DNA of 64,000 nucleotides, taken from positions 4,836,001 through 4,900,000 of the forward strand of contig NZ_CP013481.2 of assembly GCF_001465595.2 (NCBI RefSeq). The letters run 5' to 3'. Below, piece after piece: positions 18,265 through 27,004 of this stretch. The notes under the pieces were generated by a model. That model was not told the DNA's origin and did not search any database. It saw only the letters and a program-made list of their open reading frames with translations. Made by a program: the position numbers and the translations under genes. This DNA is from Pandoraea apista (GTDB lineage: Bacteria; Pseudomonadota; Gammaproteobacteria; Burkholderiales; Burkholderiaceae). How positions within the stretch are numbered: position 1 is the stretch's first letter; every line of letters starts with the position of its first letter.

Positions 18265-20768
18265 CGAAGAGCATGCCGAAGCGCGAGACCCCAGCCGCCG
18301 TAGCGACGCAACGCCGACAACCCCGCGATTCGCTCGCCACCTACGACGCCAAACGCGACTTTGCTTCGACGCCCGAGCCCCGCGGCAAACGCGCGGCCCG
18401 AAGCAAGGCGCTGCGATACGTCATTCAACGTCACGACGCGAGCCATCTTCACTACGACTTCCGGCTCGAACTCGACGGCACCCTAAAGTCGTGGGCGTTG
18501 CCTAAGCAACCGAGCCCGGATGTCAGTCGCCCGCGCCTCGCCGTGCAAGTGGAAGACCATCCGTTGGCCTATGCCGATTTCGAAGGCGACATTCCGGCGG
18601 GAAACTACGGTGCGGGTCACGTCGATATCTGGGACAGCGGCACATGGGAGCCAGACGGCAACGCACAACGCGATTATGCAAACGGCAAACTGTCGTTCAC
18701 GTTGCACGGCGAACGGTTGAACGGACACTGGACGCTCGTTCGCACCGGCAAGCCCGCGCGCCAACCCCAGTGGCTGCTGATTCATCGGCATCACGAGGCT
18801 GCGGCGCCTGAGACCACAGGCAAATCGGGGGCGGCGCCGGTCACGTCACACAAGTCGTCAGTGAGCCCTCCCGCCGATCTGCATCCGATGCTTGCCACCC
18901 TTGTCGACGCAGTCCCCGCTTCCGGGGGCTGGCACGCCGAAATCAAGCTCGACGGCTATCGCGTCCTCATCCGTATTGCCGGCGACGACATTCGTGTCTT
19001 TACCCGCTCCGGACAGGACTGGACACATCGCTTCGAACCTGCTGTCGACGCGCTACGCAAGCTCGGCTTGCCCAACGCTTGGCTCGACGGTGAAGCCGTC
19101 GTGACGAACGAACGCGGCTTGCCTGACTTTCAGGCGTTGCAACGTGCGTTCGACGACGATACGCAGGACGCCATCATCATCTATGTCTTCGACCTCCCGT
19201 GGTGCAATGGCCGCGATTTGCGCGACCTGCCGCTGCACGAGCGACAGGCAACGCTCGCCCGCCTTTTCAAAGGACGCGAAACCAGTGCCGTGCGTGTTCT
19301 CCAACCGGTCGGCGGCGATCTCGAATCACTCTGGAAAGGCGCCTGCGAGGCGGGTCTCGAAGGCATCATGATCAAGCGCGACGACTCGCCTTACGCCGCC
19401 GGGCGCAGCGACGCATGGCGCAAGCTCAAGTGCTCGCAACGACAGGAATTCGTCGTGCTGGGGTTCACCGAACCGTCCGGCTCGCGAGAGGGCTTCGGGG
19501 CGTTGCTGCTTGGCTACTACGATGACGACGGCAAGACGTTGCGCTACGCGGGCAAGGTCGGGACCGGATTCGATACCGACACCCTGCGACGGTTGCGCAA
19601 GCAGTTCGGCACGATCGAGACAGACAAGCCGCCGCTCTCGCCCACGCCTCGGCCGGGCGGTCGGGCACGCGTGCACTGGCTTCGTCCCACCCTCGTCGCG
19701 GAAGTGCGCTTTGCCGAATGGACACGCGACGGCAATGTCCGTCAGGCCTCGTTTCTTGCCATGCGACGGGACAAGCCCGCCAAGGAGATTCGACGCGAAG
19801 TGCGTCGTACCGGGCACGCCGTCGCTCATTCGCACAAGGAGACACCGACCATGCCGCACACCGCGCAGTCGAACGTTGGGACATCCGCATTACCGGTGAA
19901 AATCACCCACGGCGAGCGCATCATGGACACGCACTCCGGCGTGACGAAGGCCGAACTCGCCGCGTATTACCTGGCCGTAAGCCCGTGGATGCTTCCCCAC
20001 CTCGCAGCGCGACCGGTCGCGGTGTTGCGCGCGCCCGAAGGGATCGGCGGCGAAATGTTCTTCCAGAAGCACGCGGCGAAAACGATTCGGGGCGTGCGCG
20101 CACTTGATCCGTCGCTCGATCCGGATCATGAGCCGCTCATGCAGATCGATCAGGTGCGCGGGCTCATCGGGGCGGTGCAGATGGGAACGGTGGAGTTCCA
20201 TACCTGGAACGCGCGCAGCGATCGGATCGAGCGTCCCGACCGGGTGATCTTCGATCTCGACCCCGGCAAGGGCCTGACGTTTTCGCGCATTGTCGAAGAC
20301 GCACAACTGATTCGCGGATTGCTCGAGGAACTCGGGCTGACAGCGTTCGTGAAAACGAGCGGAGGCAAGGGATTACACGTCGTGACACCGTTGGCGCGAC
20401 GTCACGAGTGGGACGTCGCCAAGGGCTTTGCGGAAGCGGTGGCCAGGCATATGGCGCGCGTATTCCCGGATCGCTTCACCGCGACGATGGGCCCGAAGCA
20501 TCGTGTGGGAAAGTGCTTTATCGACTATCTGCGCAATTACCGGGGGGCAACGACGGTGTGCGCATACTCCGCCCGCGCCCGCGAAGGGATGGCCGTGTCG
20601 ATGCCGGTGCACTGGGAAGAGTTGTCCGAGGTACCCGGTGCCGACGCGTGGAACGTGCGCAATGCCGTCGACCGATTGACCGCATTGAAGCAGGATCCCT
20701 GGGCCGACTATGAGAAGGCCGCACAACAACAGGTGACGAAGGCGGTGCTGAATCGGCTGGCGCGTTGA
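18261..20768 (+). CDS. ligD: multifunctional NHEJ DNA ligase LigD (phosphoesterase-ligase-polymerase)
   Basis: An 835-residue LigD with domain order PE-Lig-Pol, as in Pseudomonas rather than mycobacteria. The N-terminal 3'-phosphoesterase domain carries HDASHLHYDFRLELDG (metal His 58, His 64, Asp 66). The ATP-dependent ligase domain has the nucleotidyl-transfer motif EIKLDGYR (Lys 229) and later GIMIKRDDSPY. The C-terminal archaeo-eukaryotic primase-like polymerase domain has HGERIMDTHSGVTKAEL, the metal motif FDLDPG near residue 665 and TSGGKGLHV. Proposed start GTG 18261 overlaps the ku stop by 3 bases; ATG 18273 is an alternative. It fills gaps, trims 3' ends and seals breaks held by Ku. 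Confidence 0.96.
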   Translation: MTKSMPKRETPAAVATQRRQPRDSLATYDAKRDFASTPEPRGKRAARSKALRYVIQRHDASHLHYDFRLELDGTLKSWALPKQPSPDVSRPRLAVQVEDHPLAYADFEGDIPAGNYGAGHVDIWDSGTWEPDGNAQRDYANGKLSFTLHGERLNGHWTLVRTGKPARQPQWLLIHRHHEAAAPETTGKSGAAPVTSHKSSVSPPADLHPMLATLVDAVPASGGWHAEIKLDGYRVLIRIAGDDIRVFTRSGQDWTHRFEPAVDALRKLGLPNAWLDGEAVVTNERGLPDFQALQRAFDDDTQDAIIIYVFDLPWCNGRDLRDLPLHERQATLARLFKGRETSAVRVLQPVGGDLESLWKGACEAGLEGIMIKRDDSPYAAGRSDAWRKLKCSQRQEFVVLGFTEPSGSREGFGALLLGYYDDDGKTLRYAGKVGTGFDTDTLRRLRKQFGTIETDKPPLSPTPRPGGRARVHWLRPTLVAEVRFAEWTRDGNVRQASFLAMRRDKPAKEIRREVRRTGHAVAHSHKETPTMPHTAQSNVGTSALPVKITHGERIMDTHSGVTKAELAAYYLAVSPWMLPHLAARPVAVLRAPEGIGGEMFFQKHAAKTIRGVRALDPSLDPDHEPLMQIDQVRGLIGAVQMGTVEFHTWNARSDRIERPDRVIFDLDPGKGLTFSRIVEDAQLIRGLLEELGLTAFVKTSGGKGLHVVTPLARRHEWDVAKGFAEAVARHMARVFPDRFTATMGPKHRVGKCFIDYLRNYRGATTVCAYSARAREGMAVSMPVHWEELSEVPGADAWNVRNAVDRLTALKQDPWADYEKAAQQQVTKAVLNRLAR

Positions 20769-20801
20769 ATTGACTGGCCGCCTGCCCCCGCACGACATGT
20801 T

Positions 20802-20820
20802 GCCGGGCGGCTCGCCCGGC
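20802..20820. terminator. hairpin between convergent ligD and AraC genes
   Basis: GCCGGGCG (20802-20809) and CGCCCGGC (20813-20820) form a perfect 8-bp stem with a 3-base loop, in the 84-base gap between two converging genes. No T-run follows on either strand, so intrinsic termination would be weak. Confidence 0.4.
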
Positions 20821-20852
20821 GACTCGATACGAGGTTGGCTTCCTGATTACCG

Positions 20853-21824
20853 TTACGCGCGCGTCGTTCCCGCATCCCCATCCTGCAACCAGCGGCGCTT
20901 ATCGCGCAAGGGGGCTTCGCCAAACACCCGTGCATATTCCCGGCTGAACTGCGACGCGCTCTCGTAGCCCACCGCCTGCGCGGCAGACGCCACCGTAATG
21001 TCCGCCGCGAAGATCAACCGACGTGCTTCCTGCAAACGTAATTGCTTCTGGTACTGCACCGGACTCATCGCCGTCACCAGCTTGAAATGGTGATGCAGCG
21101 ACGACACACTCATGTGCACCTCCTGCGCCAACGCCTCCACGCGCAACGGCTGTGCATAGTGCTCGCGTAACCACCGCACCGCGCGCGCAATGCGATTCAT
21201 CTGACTGTCCTGCAACGCCATTTGCCGCAGCAACACGCCCTGCCCGTTCATCAACAGCCGGTAGACGATCTCGCGTTTGATCATCGGCGCCAGAATCGGG
21301 ATGTCTCGTGGTGTTTCCAGCAGGCGCAGCAGACGCAACACGGCGTCGAGCAGCGCTGCGTCCAGCCGGTTCACGTACATGCCGCGACCGCTCGCCGAAG
21401 GTGCCGGGGGCGGAAGGTGCTCGTCGCCAATGAGCGATGTCACGTCCTCCGCCACCAGATTGAGCCGCAATCCAAGATACGGCGATTGCTCGCTCGCGCC
21501 CGACACTTGCGCGACCACCGGCAAATGCACCGACGACACCATGTAGTGCATCGGATCGTAGGCGTAATGTTCGTCGCCGATCTGCAAGCGCTTTTCCCCT
21601 TGCGCAATGACGGCGAAAGCCGGCTGTTGCATCGCCGGCTTCGGGCCGCCCGGATGCAGAATGCGATGCACAAACAGCCCGTCGACCGCCGTAGGTGTCG
21701 TGCCCTCCAGTCCGTGCGTGGACCGCTCAAGCAAGCTGACCAGTTCGTTACGCGCGCTCAGCGGCGGATCGTCCGCGAATTCGCTGCGCACCGCCTCACG
21801 TGGCGGGTTCTTGACCAGATGCAT
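20853..21824 (-). CDS. AraC-family regulator with AraC_N cupin-like domain
   Basis: 323 residues. The N-terminal half (about 40-200) is the AraC_N type ligand/dimer domain (FAVIAQGEKRLQIGDEHYAYDPMHYMVSSVHLPV). The C-terminal half holds the two HTHs, RVEALAQEVHMSVSSLHHHFK and VASAAQAVGYESASQFSREYARVFG. This domain pairing is that of YqhC, which responds to aldehydes and activates oxidoreductases. It is divergent from an aldo/keto reductase gene, strengthening that parallel. The 403-base spacer between them carries several repeats that may be its sites. Confidence 0.9.
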   Translation of the reverse strand: MHLVKNPPREAVRSEFADDPPLSARNELVSLLERSTHGLEGTTPTAVDGLFVHRILHPGGPKPAMQQPAFAVIAQGEKRLQIGDEHYAYDPMHYMVSSVHLPVVAQVSGASEQSPYLGLRLNLVAEDVTSLIGDEHLPPPAPSASGRGMYVNRLDAALLDAVLRLLRLLETPRDIPILAPMIKREIVYRLLMNGQGVLLRQMALQDSQMNRIARAVRWLREHYAQPLRVEALAQEVHMSVSSLHHHFKLVTAMSPVQYQKQLRLQEARRLIFAADITVASAAQAVGYESASQFSREYARVFGEAPLRDKRRWLQDGDAGTTRA

Positions 21825-21909
21825 GGATGTGACCCCGATTCAAACGGGCCGTGACAGACCTCACGGCCGCAATGTCGCACAGCATACGCCTGCCACAGAA
21901 ACTTGCCCG

Positions 21910-22134
21910 ATTCTCCGGCCATGGATAGGCACGATCAGGCAGAAATCCCGGAGAATACGGCAAGATTCGCACGTCAATCGCCATCAATCTCGCTGTCCCG
22001 CCATGTCTGCCGGTCATCTTCCCGCCATATTCTGTAGTGCTTTCCGGACGACGAGCGCCCACATCCGGTGCATGCGATCGACCGATTGCAGAATCAGGCA
22101 GGAAATGTGCAGGAACGGGTACTGCTTGCCTGAT
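21910..22134. promoter_or_regulatory. repeat-rich divergent control region of the AraC/aldo-keto reductase pair
   Basis: Within the 403-base gene-free spacer (21825-22227), ATTCTCCGG (21910-21918) recurs inverted as CCGGAGAAT (21948-21956). ATCAGGCA occurs directly at 21934-21941 and 22093-22100, each followed by a G/A-rich AAAT, and inverted at 22127-22134. AraC-family proteins bind such asymmetric half-sites in direct repeat. I see no gene in this stretch. Confidence 0.45.
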
Positions 22135-22227
22135 GCCCCGCGACGCATAATGCATCCCATCCCGTGCACACCGTCTCCCCCCCCTGACGGCCACTTGCGA
22201 CGGGCAGCTATTCAACGGAGCGATGCA

Positions 22228-23277
22228 ATGCGACAAAGGAAACTCGGCAACACCGGCCTCTTCGTCTCGGAACTGTGCCTCGGCACCATGACCTTCGGCG
22301 GACAGGGCGACATGTGGAGCAAGATCGGCCAATTGCAGCAGAACGATGTCGACTCGCTCGTGGGTCGCGCACTCGACGCGGGCATCAACTTCATCGACAC
22401 CGCCGACGTTTATTCGGAAGGTCAGTCGGAAGTGCTTACCGGTCAGGCACTGCGCAATCTTAAGGTGCCGCGCGACAACGTCGTGGTCGCCACCAAAGTC
22501 TTCGGCGTAACGGGCGCACAAGGGGCCAACTCGCGCGGCCTGTCGCGTTATCACATCATGGACGGCATCAAGGCCAGCCTCAAACGCCTGCAACTCGAGC
22601 ACATTGATTTGTATCAGGTCCACGGCTTCGACCCGGCCACCCCCATCGAAGAAACGCTCGGCGCGCTCGACACGCTGGTGCGTCAGGGGCATGTGCGCTA
22701 CATCGGTGTCTCGAACTGGGCGGCGTGGCAAATCACCAAGGCACTGGGCATTTCGGCACGTCTGAATCTCGCGAGTTTCGCGTCGCTTCAGGCGTACTAC
22801 ACGGTCGCCGGCCGCGATCTCGAACGCGAAATCGTGCCGATGCTGCGTAGCGAAAACGTCGGTTTGATGGTTTGGAGCCCGCTCGCCGGGGGCCTGCTCT
22901 CGGGCAAGTACACGCGTGACGGTCAGAGCGAAGCCGGCAGCCGCCGCCAGAGCTTCGACTTCCCGCCGGTCAACGTGGAGCGCGCTTACGACGCCATCGA
23001 CGTCATGCGCGGCATCGCTGCCGAGAAGGGCGTGTCGGTCGCGCAGATCGCCCTCGCCTGGTTGCTCGCGCAACCGGTCGTCTCGACGGTCATCATCGGC
23101 GCCAAGCGCGCCGATCAGCTCGACGACAACATCGCCGCGACGCGCGTCACCCTGAACGAGCGCGAGTTGTCGGCAATCAATGCCGCCAGCGCACTGCCGA
23201 GCGAATATCCGGGCTGGATGCTCTCGCGTCAGGGCGACCCGCGCCGCGCGCAACTCGCCGAAGCCGGTCTGCTCTGA
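22228..23277 (+). CDS. aldo/keto reductase
   Basis: A 349-residue NADPH-dependent (beta/alpha)8-barrel reductase of the Tas/YajO/AKR11-13 style. Signatures: MRQRKLGNTGLFVSELCLGTMTFG opening (split here by family), catalytic Asp-Tyr in FIDTADVYSEGQSE, the Lys in VVATKVFG and the catalytic His in IDLYQVHGFD; the cofactor region is VIIGAKRADQLDDN. CGGAG 7 bases upstream fixes ATG 22228, although the frame is open much further upstream. It likely reduces toxic or metabolic aldehydes; the divergent YqhC-like regulator supports an aldehyde-response role. It ends before a strong terminator. Confidence 0.92.
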   Translation: MRQRKLGNTGLFVSELCLGTMTFGGQGDMWSKIGQLQQNDVDSLVGRALDAGINFIDTADVYSEGQSEVLTGQALRNLKVPRDNVVVATKVFGVTGAQGANSRGLSRYHIMDGIKASLKRLQLEHIDLYQVHGFDPATPIEETLGALDTLVRQGHVRYIGVSNWAAWQITKALGISARLNLASFASLQAYYTVAGRDLEREIVPMLRSENVGLMVWSPLAGGLLSGKYTRDGQSEAGSRRQSFDFPPVNVERAYDAIDVMRGIAAEKGVSVAQIALAWLLAQPVVSTVIIGAKRADQLDDNIAATRVTLNERELSAINAASALPSEYPGWMLSRQGDPRRAQLAEAGLL

Positions 23278-23310
23278 TCGGCTGACGACGGCACGCGTCC
23301 CGTAACGAAA

Positions 23311-23347
23311 CACGGCGCACAGGGAAAGCTGTGCGCCGTGTTTTTTT
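23311..23347 (+). terminator. rho-independent terminator of the aldo/keto reductase gene
   Basis: CACGGCGCACAG (23311-23322) pairs with CTGTGCGCCGTG (23329-23340) over a 6-base loop and is followed by seven T. The flanking A-run on the other side makes it usable from the minus strand too, where it could also end the porin transcript. Confidence 0.92.
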
Positions 23348-23391
23348 CGTCAACGCCCCGCCTGTAAAACCGGGCTTGCCACGTCAATTCA

Positions 23392-24534
23392 TCAGAACGT
23401 GTGACGCATGCCGACATTCACGCCCAACTGGCTCGTGCCCGCCGTTGGCGCGCCGCCTGCCCCGCCCGAACTCACCGAATAAGCCGCGTGCTCGCTGTTC
23501 CCCAGCCAGGCCACTTGCGTGTACACCGCCGTGCGCTTCGACAGGAAGTAGGTGCCGCGCAGCGTCGCCATCGTCGCCCGGGTGTTTTGACGTGCATTCA
23601 GCATGCGAAAGACTTCACCGTCGACCGCGAACGCCGGCGTGAACTGATACAACGCACCGACGTAGAACATGTCGGAGTTCACGTCCGCCACCGCCGCAGA
23701 CGCCGTCTGCACTCGGCGGCCCAGCCATCCCGCCCCGGCCTTCCAGTTGCCCCCCTTCACATAGCCGTTCAACTGCCAGCGGGTGTCCTTGTCCGACGAA
23801 CTGGTAAGGGGCACGCTCGCAGCACCGTTGAAGAAGCTTGCGGCGGCGCCGGCACCCCCTCGCTGTTCGTCCCACGCACCGGCCACGCCGAACCAGGCCG
23901 AATCGTATTTGAGCATTGCCGAGATCTGGCGGCAGGATGTCATCTGCCCGGGTGTCTGTCCGGCGCACGTCCCTTGCCCCGGGGAATTGCCGGTGCCACC
24001 GCTGTCGCGTCCGAACGAATAGGTCGCCCCCACCGTCAGGCCCCGAAACACGCCCTTGTAGGCTACGGTGTTATCGCTTCGCGCATTCGGAATGTAACTG
24101 TCGAGCGAGCCGCTGCCGAAGAGGTCCGGGCCGAGAATGTCGGCATCGCTCATGACCCAGAACGTCATCGAATACTGGCGACCGAACGACAGCGTGCCGT
24201 ACGAATTCGACAATCCCACCCACGCCTGACGGCCAAAAAGCCGCCCGCCCTGATTGAGGTCGCCCGCGCGAACGTTGAAGCCGCTTTCAAGCGCGAACAC
24301 CGTATGCAGACCACCACCGAGATCCTCATCACCGCGCAGGCCCCAACGCGACGGTAGCGAACCGGTGTTCGCCGGCATGCGTATGAGCGAGCTGTTGTTG
24401 GCGCCGGCGTGCGAGAGGTATTCGATACCGGTGTCGAGAATGCCGTAGAGCGTTACGCTCTGAGCCGAGGCGGAAGTGTGGGCCAATGCGAGGCCGGCGG
24501 CCAGCGCAAGCGCGGGCAGTCCCTTGAGGGTCAC
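23392..24534 (-). CDS. general diffusion porin (Gram-negative porin, Burkholderia type)
   Basis: A 380-residue outer-membrane porin. From GTG 24534 (GGAG about 9 bases upstream) it has a signal peptide with hydrophobic core LPALALAAGLALA and a likely cut at ASA-Q. The mature protein begins SVTLYGILDTGIEY, shows SRWGLRGDEDLGGGLHTVFALESGF and GRQAWVGLSNSYGTLSFGRQ, and ends in a C-terminal Phe after alternating beta-strand residues, as needed for BAM insertion. It is the last gene of a minus-strand set with an AAHS transporter and two ring-cleavage genes, so it may admit the same aromatic acid. Two cysteines (CAG, SCR) in one loop are an uncommon addition. Confidence 0.9.
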   Translation of the reverse strand: MTLKGLPALALAAGLALAHTSASAQSVTLYGILDTGIEYLSHAGANNSSLIRMPANTGSLPSRWGLRGDEDLGGGLHTVFALESGFNVRAGDLNQGGRLFGRQAWVGLSNSYGTLSFGRQYSMTFWVMSDADILGPDLFGSGSLDSYIPNARSDNTVAYKGVFRGLTVGATYSFGRDSGGTGNSPGQGTCAGQTPGQMTSCRQISAMLKYDSAWFGVAGAWDEQRGGAGAAASFFNGAASVPLTSSSDKDTRWQLNGYVKGGNWKAGAGWLGRRVQTASAAVADVNSDMFYVGALYQFTPAFAVDGEVFRMLNARQNTRATMATLRGTYFLSKRTAVYTQVAWLGNSEHAAYSVSSGGAGGAPTAGTSQLGVNVGMRHTF

Positions 24535-24699
24535 GGTGATGTCTCCATGGATTCGTGTGGTGGTCCGGCCTGTGTCGACCGGTATCCGAATATCCAACAA
24601 TTGCCTGCGAGGGCAGGCGCCGCGGCATGACCGTCGGGGGACGCTCACGCTGCGGACACTGCGCGGGGCGGGCGGTTAGACACTCGCCCCGAATTCCGG

Positions 24700-26040
24700 T
24701 CAGACGGCGCGCGCGGCAGGCTTGGTCACAGCGCCCGAGAGAGACCCCGTGCGACTCACGCGACGGCGCATGACAAGCATCAGCGCTGCGGCGAGAAATG
24801 CAGGAATAGCCACGATCTGAAACGCCTGCGCCGTACTCGACGCGGTGGCAATCAGCACGCCACCGAGGCTGGAACCGAGGATCGAGCCGAGGCGCCCGAC
24901 GCCCAGCGCCCATGCCACGCCGGTCGCACGCGAGGCCGTCGGGTAGTACGCCGCCGTCAGCGCATTGGCTCCGGTCTGCGATCCCGCAACACCGAAACCT
25001 GCGAGGAAAACAACGACCATCAGCCAGCCGGCCTGATGCGTGACCGACCCCAGCACACACAGCGCAATCCCCGCCATGACATACGACGCAGCAAGCACGC
25101 GATACGGACTCGTGCGATCCATCGCAAAGCCGATCAGCACCGCGCCGACCGTGCCGCCCAGCGGCAACATTGCACCGATGCGCGCCGCTTCCGAGAGCGT
25201 GTAGCCCGAATCCTTAACGACCAGCGGCAGCCAGCTCGTGAGCAGATAGAACGCGCACAGCGTGCAGAAATATGTCGCCCAAAGGAGCAGCGTGCCCACG
25301 ACGTACTGACGTGTGAACAGCCCGCCAACGGCAGAAGTTGCCGCCCCTGCCGGAACCGCCTCCGGATCGATGCGCGTGACCTGCGGATCGATGTGTCGTG
25401 CGATCGCCAGCAACTGCCCGGCACTGTCGCCGCGTGCGGCGAGATAACGCATCGACTCGGGCAACCAGCGCATGAGCACCGGCACCACGGCCAGCGGCAC
25501 GACACCACCGGCGATCAACACACCGCGCCAGCCAATGTGCGGGAGCGTCTGGGCCACGATCTCACCACCAATGGCGAAGCCCAGCGTAAAGCCGCAGAAC
25601 GTGGCCGTCACAAGCAGCGAACGCATGCGCTCCGCGCAGTACTCCGAACTAAGGGTGATGGCATTGGGCATCGCGCCGCCCAGACCGATGCCGGTAATGA
25701 AGCGCAACACGGCAAGCTCGGTCGGGCTACGCACGAACGCCGACGCGATGCTGCCCAGCGAGAACAGAATGACCGAGAGGATCAGCACGCGCTTGCGGCC
25801 AATGCGATCGGCCAGCGGGCCGAAGATGAAGCAACCGAGCATCAGGCCGCCGAGCCCCGCGCCGAACACCGTGCCGAGGCTGGTCGTCGCCATCGTCCAT
25901 TCGCTACGGATAGCCGGGGCGAGATAGCCGATCGCGGCGGTATCGAAGCCGTCCAGCGTGACGATCAGAAAACACAGGGCAATCACGCGCCATTGAAATG
26001 GCGTGATGCCTCTGCGATTCATCAAAGCGGATATTTCCAT
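24700..26040 (-). CDS. aromatic acid:H+ symporter (AAHS family MFS)
   Basis: 446 residues, 12 predicted helices. Family motifs: ITPFQWRVIALCFLIVTLDG with DGFD in helix 1, FGPLADRIGRKRVLILS, FITGIGLGGAMPNAITLSSEY and GFAMDRTSPY. It belongs with PcaK/BenK-like importers of benzoate-type acids. AGGAG 6 bases upstream fixes ATG 26040. Its neighbours (class II aldolase-like enzyme and extradiol dioxygenase upstream, porin downstream, same strand) suggest import of the substrate cleaved by those enzymes. It is a paralogue of the transporter at 13461-14804, sharing helix-1 and helix-4 motifs nearly word for word. Confidence 0.88.
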   Translation of the reverse strand: MEISALMNRRGITPFQWRVIALCFLIVTLDGFDTAAIGYLAPAIRSEWTMATTSLGTVFGAGLGGLMLGCFIFGPLADRIGRKRVLILSVILFSLGSIASAFVRSPTELAVLRFITGIGLGGAMPNAITLSSEYCAERMRSLLVTATFCGFTLGFAIGGEIVAQTLPHIGWRGVLIAGGVVPLAVVPVLMRWLPESMRYLAARGDSAGQLLAIARHIDPQVTRIDPEAVPAGAATSAVGGLFTRQYVVGTLLLWATYFCTLCAFYLLTSWLPLVVKDSGYTLSEAARIGAMLPLGGTVGAVLIGFAMDRTSPYRVLAASYVMAGIALCVLGSVTHQAGWLMVVVFLAGFGVAGSQTGANALTAAYYPTASRATGVAWALGVGRLGSILGSSLGGVLIATASSTAQAFQIVAIPAFLAAALMLVMRRRVSRTGSLSGAVTKPAARAV

Positions 26041-26182
26041 GTCTGTCTCCTGTGCGGTGGTGACCGCTGACTGAGCGGCGGGCCGTGGCGTCTGTCGACG
26101 ACGCTCTGTGAAGGCCACACCGCCGGTTGGGGGCGATTACGTATAAATGCCTGGCATGACGTTTTGAATCACCGGAATACGA

Positions 26183-26896
26183 TCACGCGACGCCCTGCGG
26201 CAGCTCCGGGTCGCCGGCCGAGAGGTATTCCCACATGCGCTCGATGATCCGGCCCGAGCGGGTGGCGCGCGCGTGGCAGGCGTCGAGATCGAGCACGGCA
26301 GCGGGATGAGCGGCTTCGAGCGCAAGCACGTCGAGGTCGACACGCGCCGCGTCTTCGAGGTACCACGTGAGGGCCACCATCGCTTCGAGCGTGTCGGCAG
26401 CGACAACCGCGCCGTTGCCGCGCATCACCACGGCAGCGTTCGCCCCCATCTTCGCGATGACCGCCTCGGCCTGCGCATCGGAACGGATCAGTTGCGGGTC
26501 GTCCCATAGCGGCACGCCGGGCGCGAAGTAGGTGCCCGGGCCATGCAATGCGCGCGGTGTTCTGCGCAGTGTCGAGAGCGACATGGTCTTGGGCGGCATC
26601 GAGCGGGCAACCGCCCCCACGTCGGGACGCGAACGGTAGATCTTCTGATGCAGACGGACTTCGCCAAGCACGCCGTCGGGCAGCGGGCCGTCAACGGGCA
26701 CCACCGTGCCCGCTTCGCCCACGCCGATGAGTCCCATGGGGCGGGCCGCGCATACGAGAAAGTGATCGGCATCGAGCCGCGCGCTGCAATGGCCGTACGC
26801 ATGCGCCAGCCCCGCGCGGGCCAATGTGCGCGCCGCTACGCGTACCGCGCGATCCAGCTCGGCGATGCGTGCGGCATCGAATGTGTGTTGTGTCAT
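26183..26896 (-). CDS. class II aldolase/adducin-family protein, probable carboxy-hydroxymuconate-semialdehyde decarboxylase
   Basis: A 237-residue class II aldolase fold. Conserved parts: RTLARAGLAHAYGHCSARLD with the metal-loop region, KIYRSRPDVGAVARSMPP, and VVMRGNGAVVAADTLEAMV near the C-terminus. In the p-cumate pathway a protein of this fold (CmtD) decarboxylates the carboxylated ring-cleavage product made by the CmtC dioxygenase. Here the gene sits directly behind a CmtC-like extradiol dioxygenase, so the same reaction is a reasonable inference. True aldolase or epimerase activity (FucA/AraD) cannot be excluded from sequence. The expected HxH motif is altered (VARSMPP in place of HTHP), which fits non-canonical chemistry. 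Confidence 0.75.
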   Translation of the reverse strand: MTQHTFDAARIAELDRAVRVAARTLARAGLAHAYGHCSARLDADHFLVCAARPMGLIGVGEAGTVVPVDGPLPDGVLGEVRLHQKIYRSRPDVGAVARSMPPKTMSLSTLRRTPRALHGPGTYFAPGVPLWDDPQLIRSDAQAEAVIAKMGANAAVVMRGNGAVVAADTLEAMVALTWYLEDAARVDLDVLALEAAHPAAVLDLDACHARATRSGRIIERMWEYLSAGDPELPQGVA

Positions 26897-27004
26897 GGGG
26901 AATGGGGCGCTATTCGGTGTGACTCGGTGTCATGGAACGATCCGTGGCAACCGGCGAACCCAACCTGCCGGAAGCGATGGCCGAGGCCGGATCGACCGGT
27001 GGCG

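Noticed and set aside
21607..22227. Upstream extension of the aldo/keto reductase by about 207 codons
   Set aside because: It overlaps the AraC gene antisense and the divergent control region, and a good ribosome site precedes ATG 22228.
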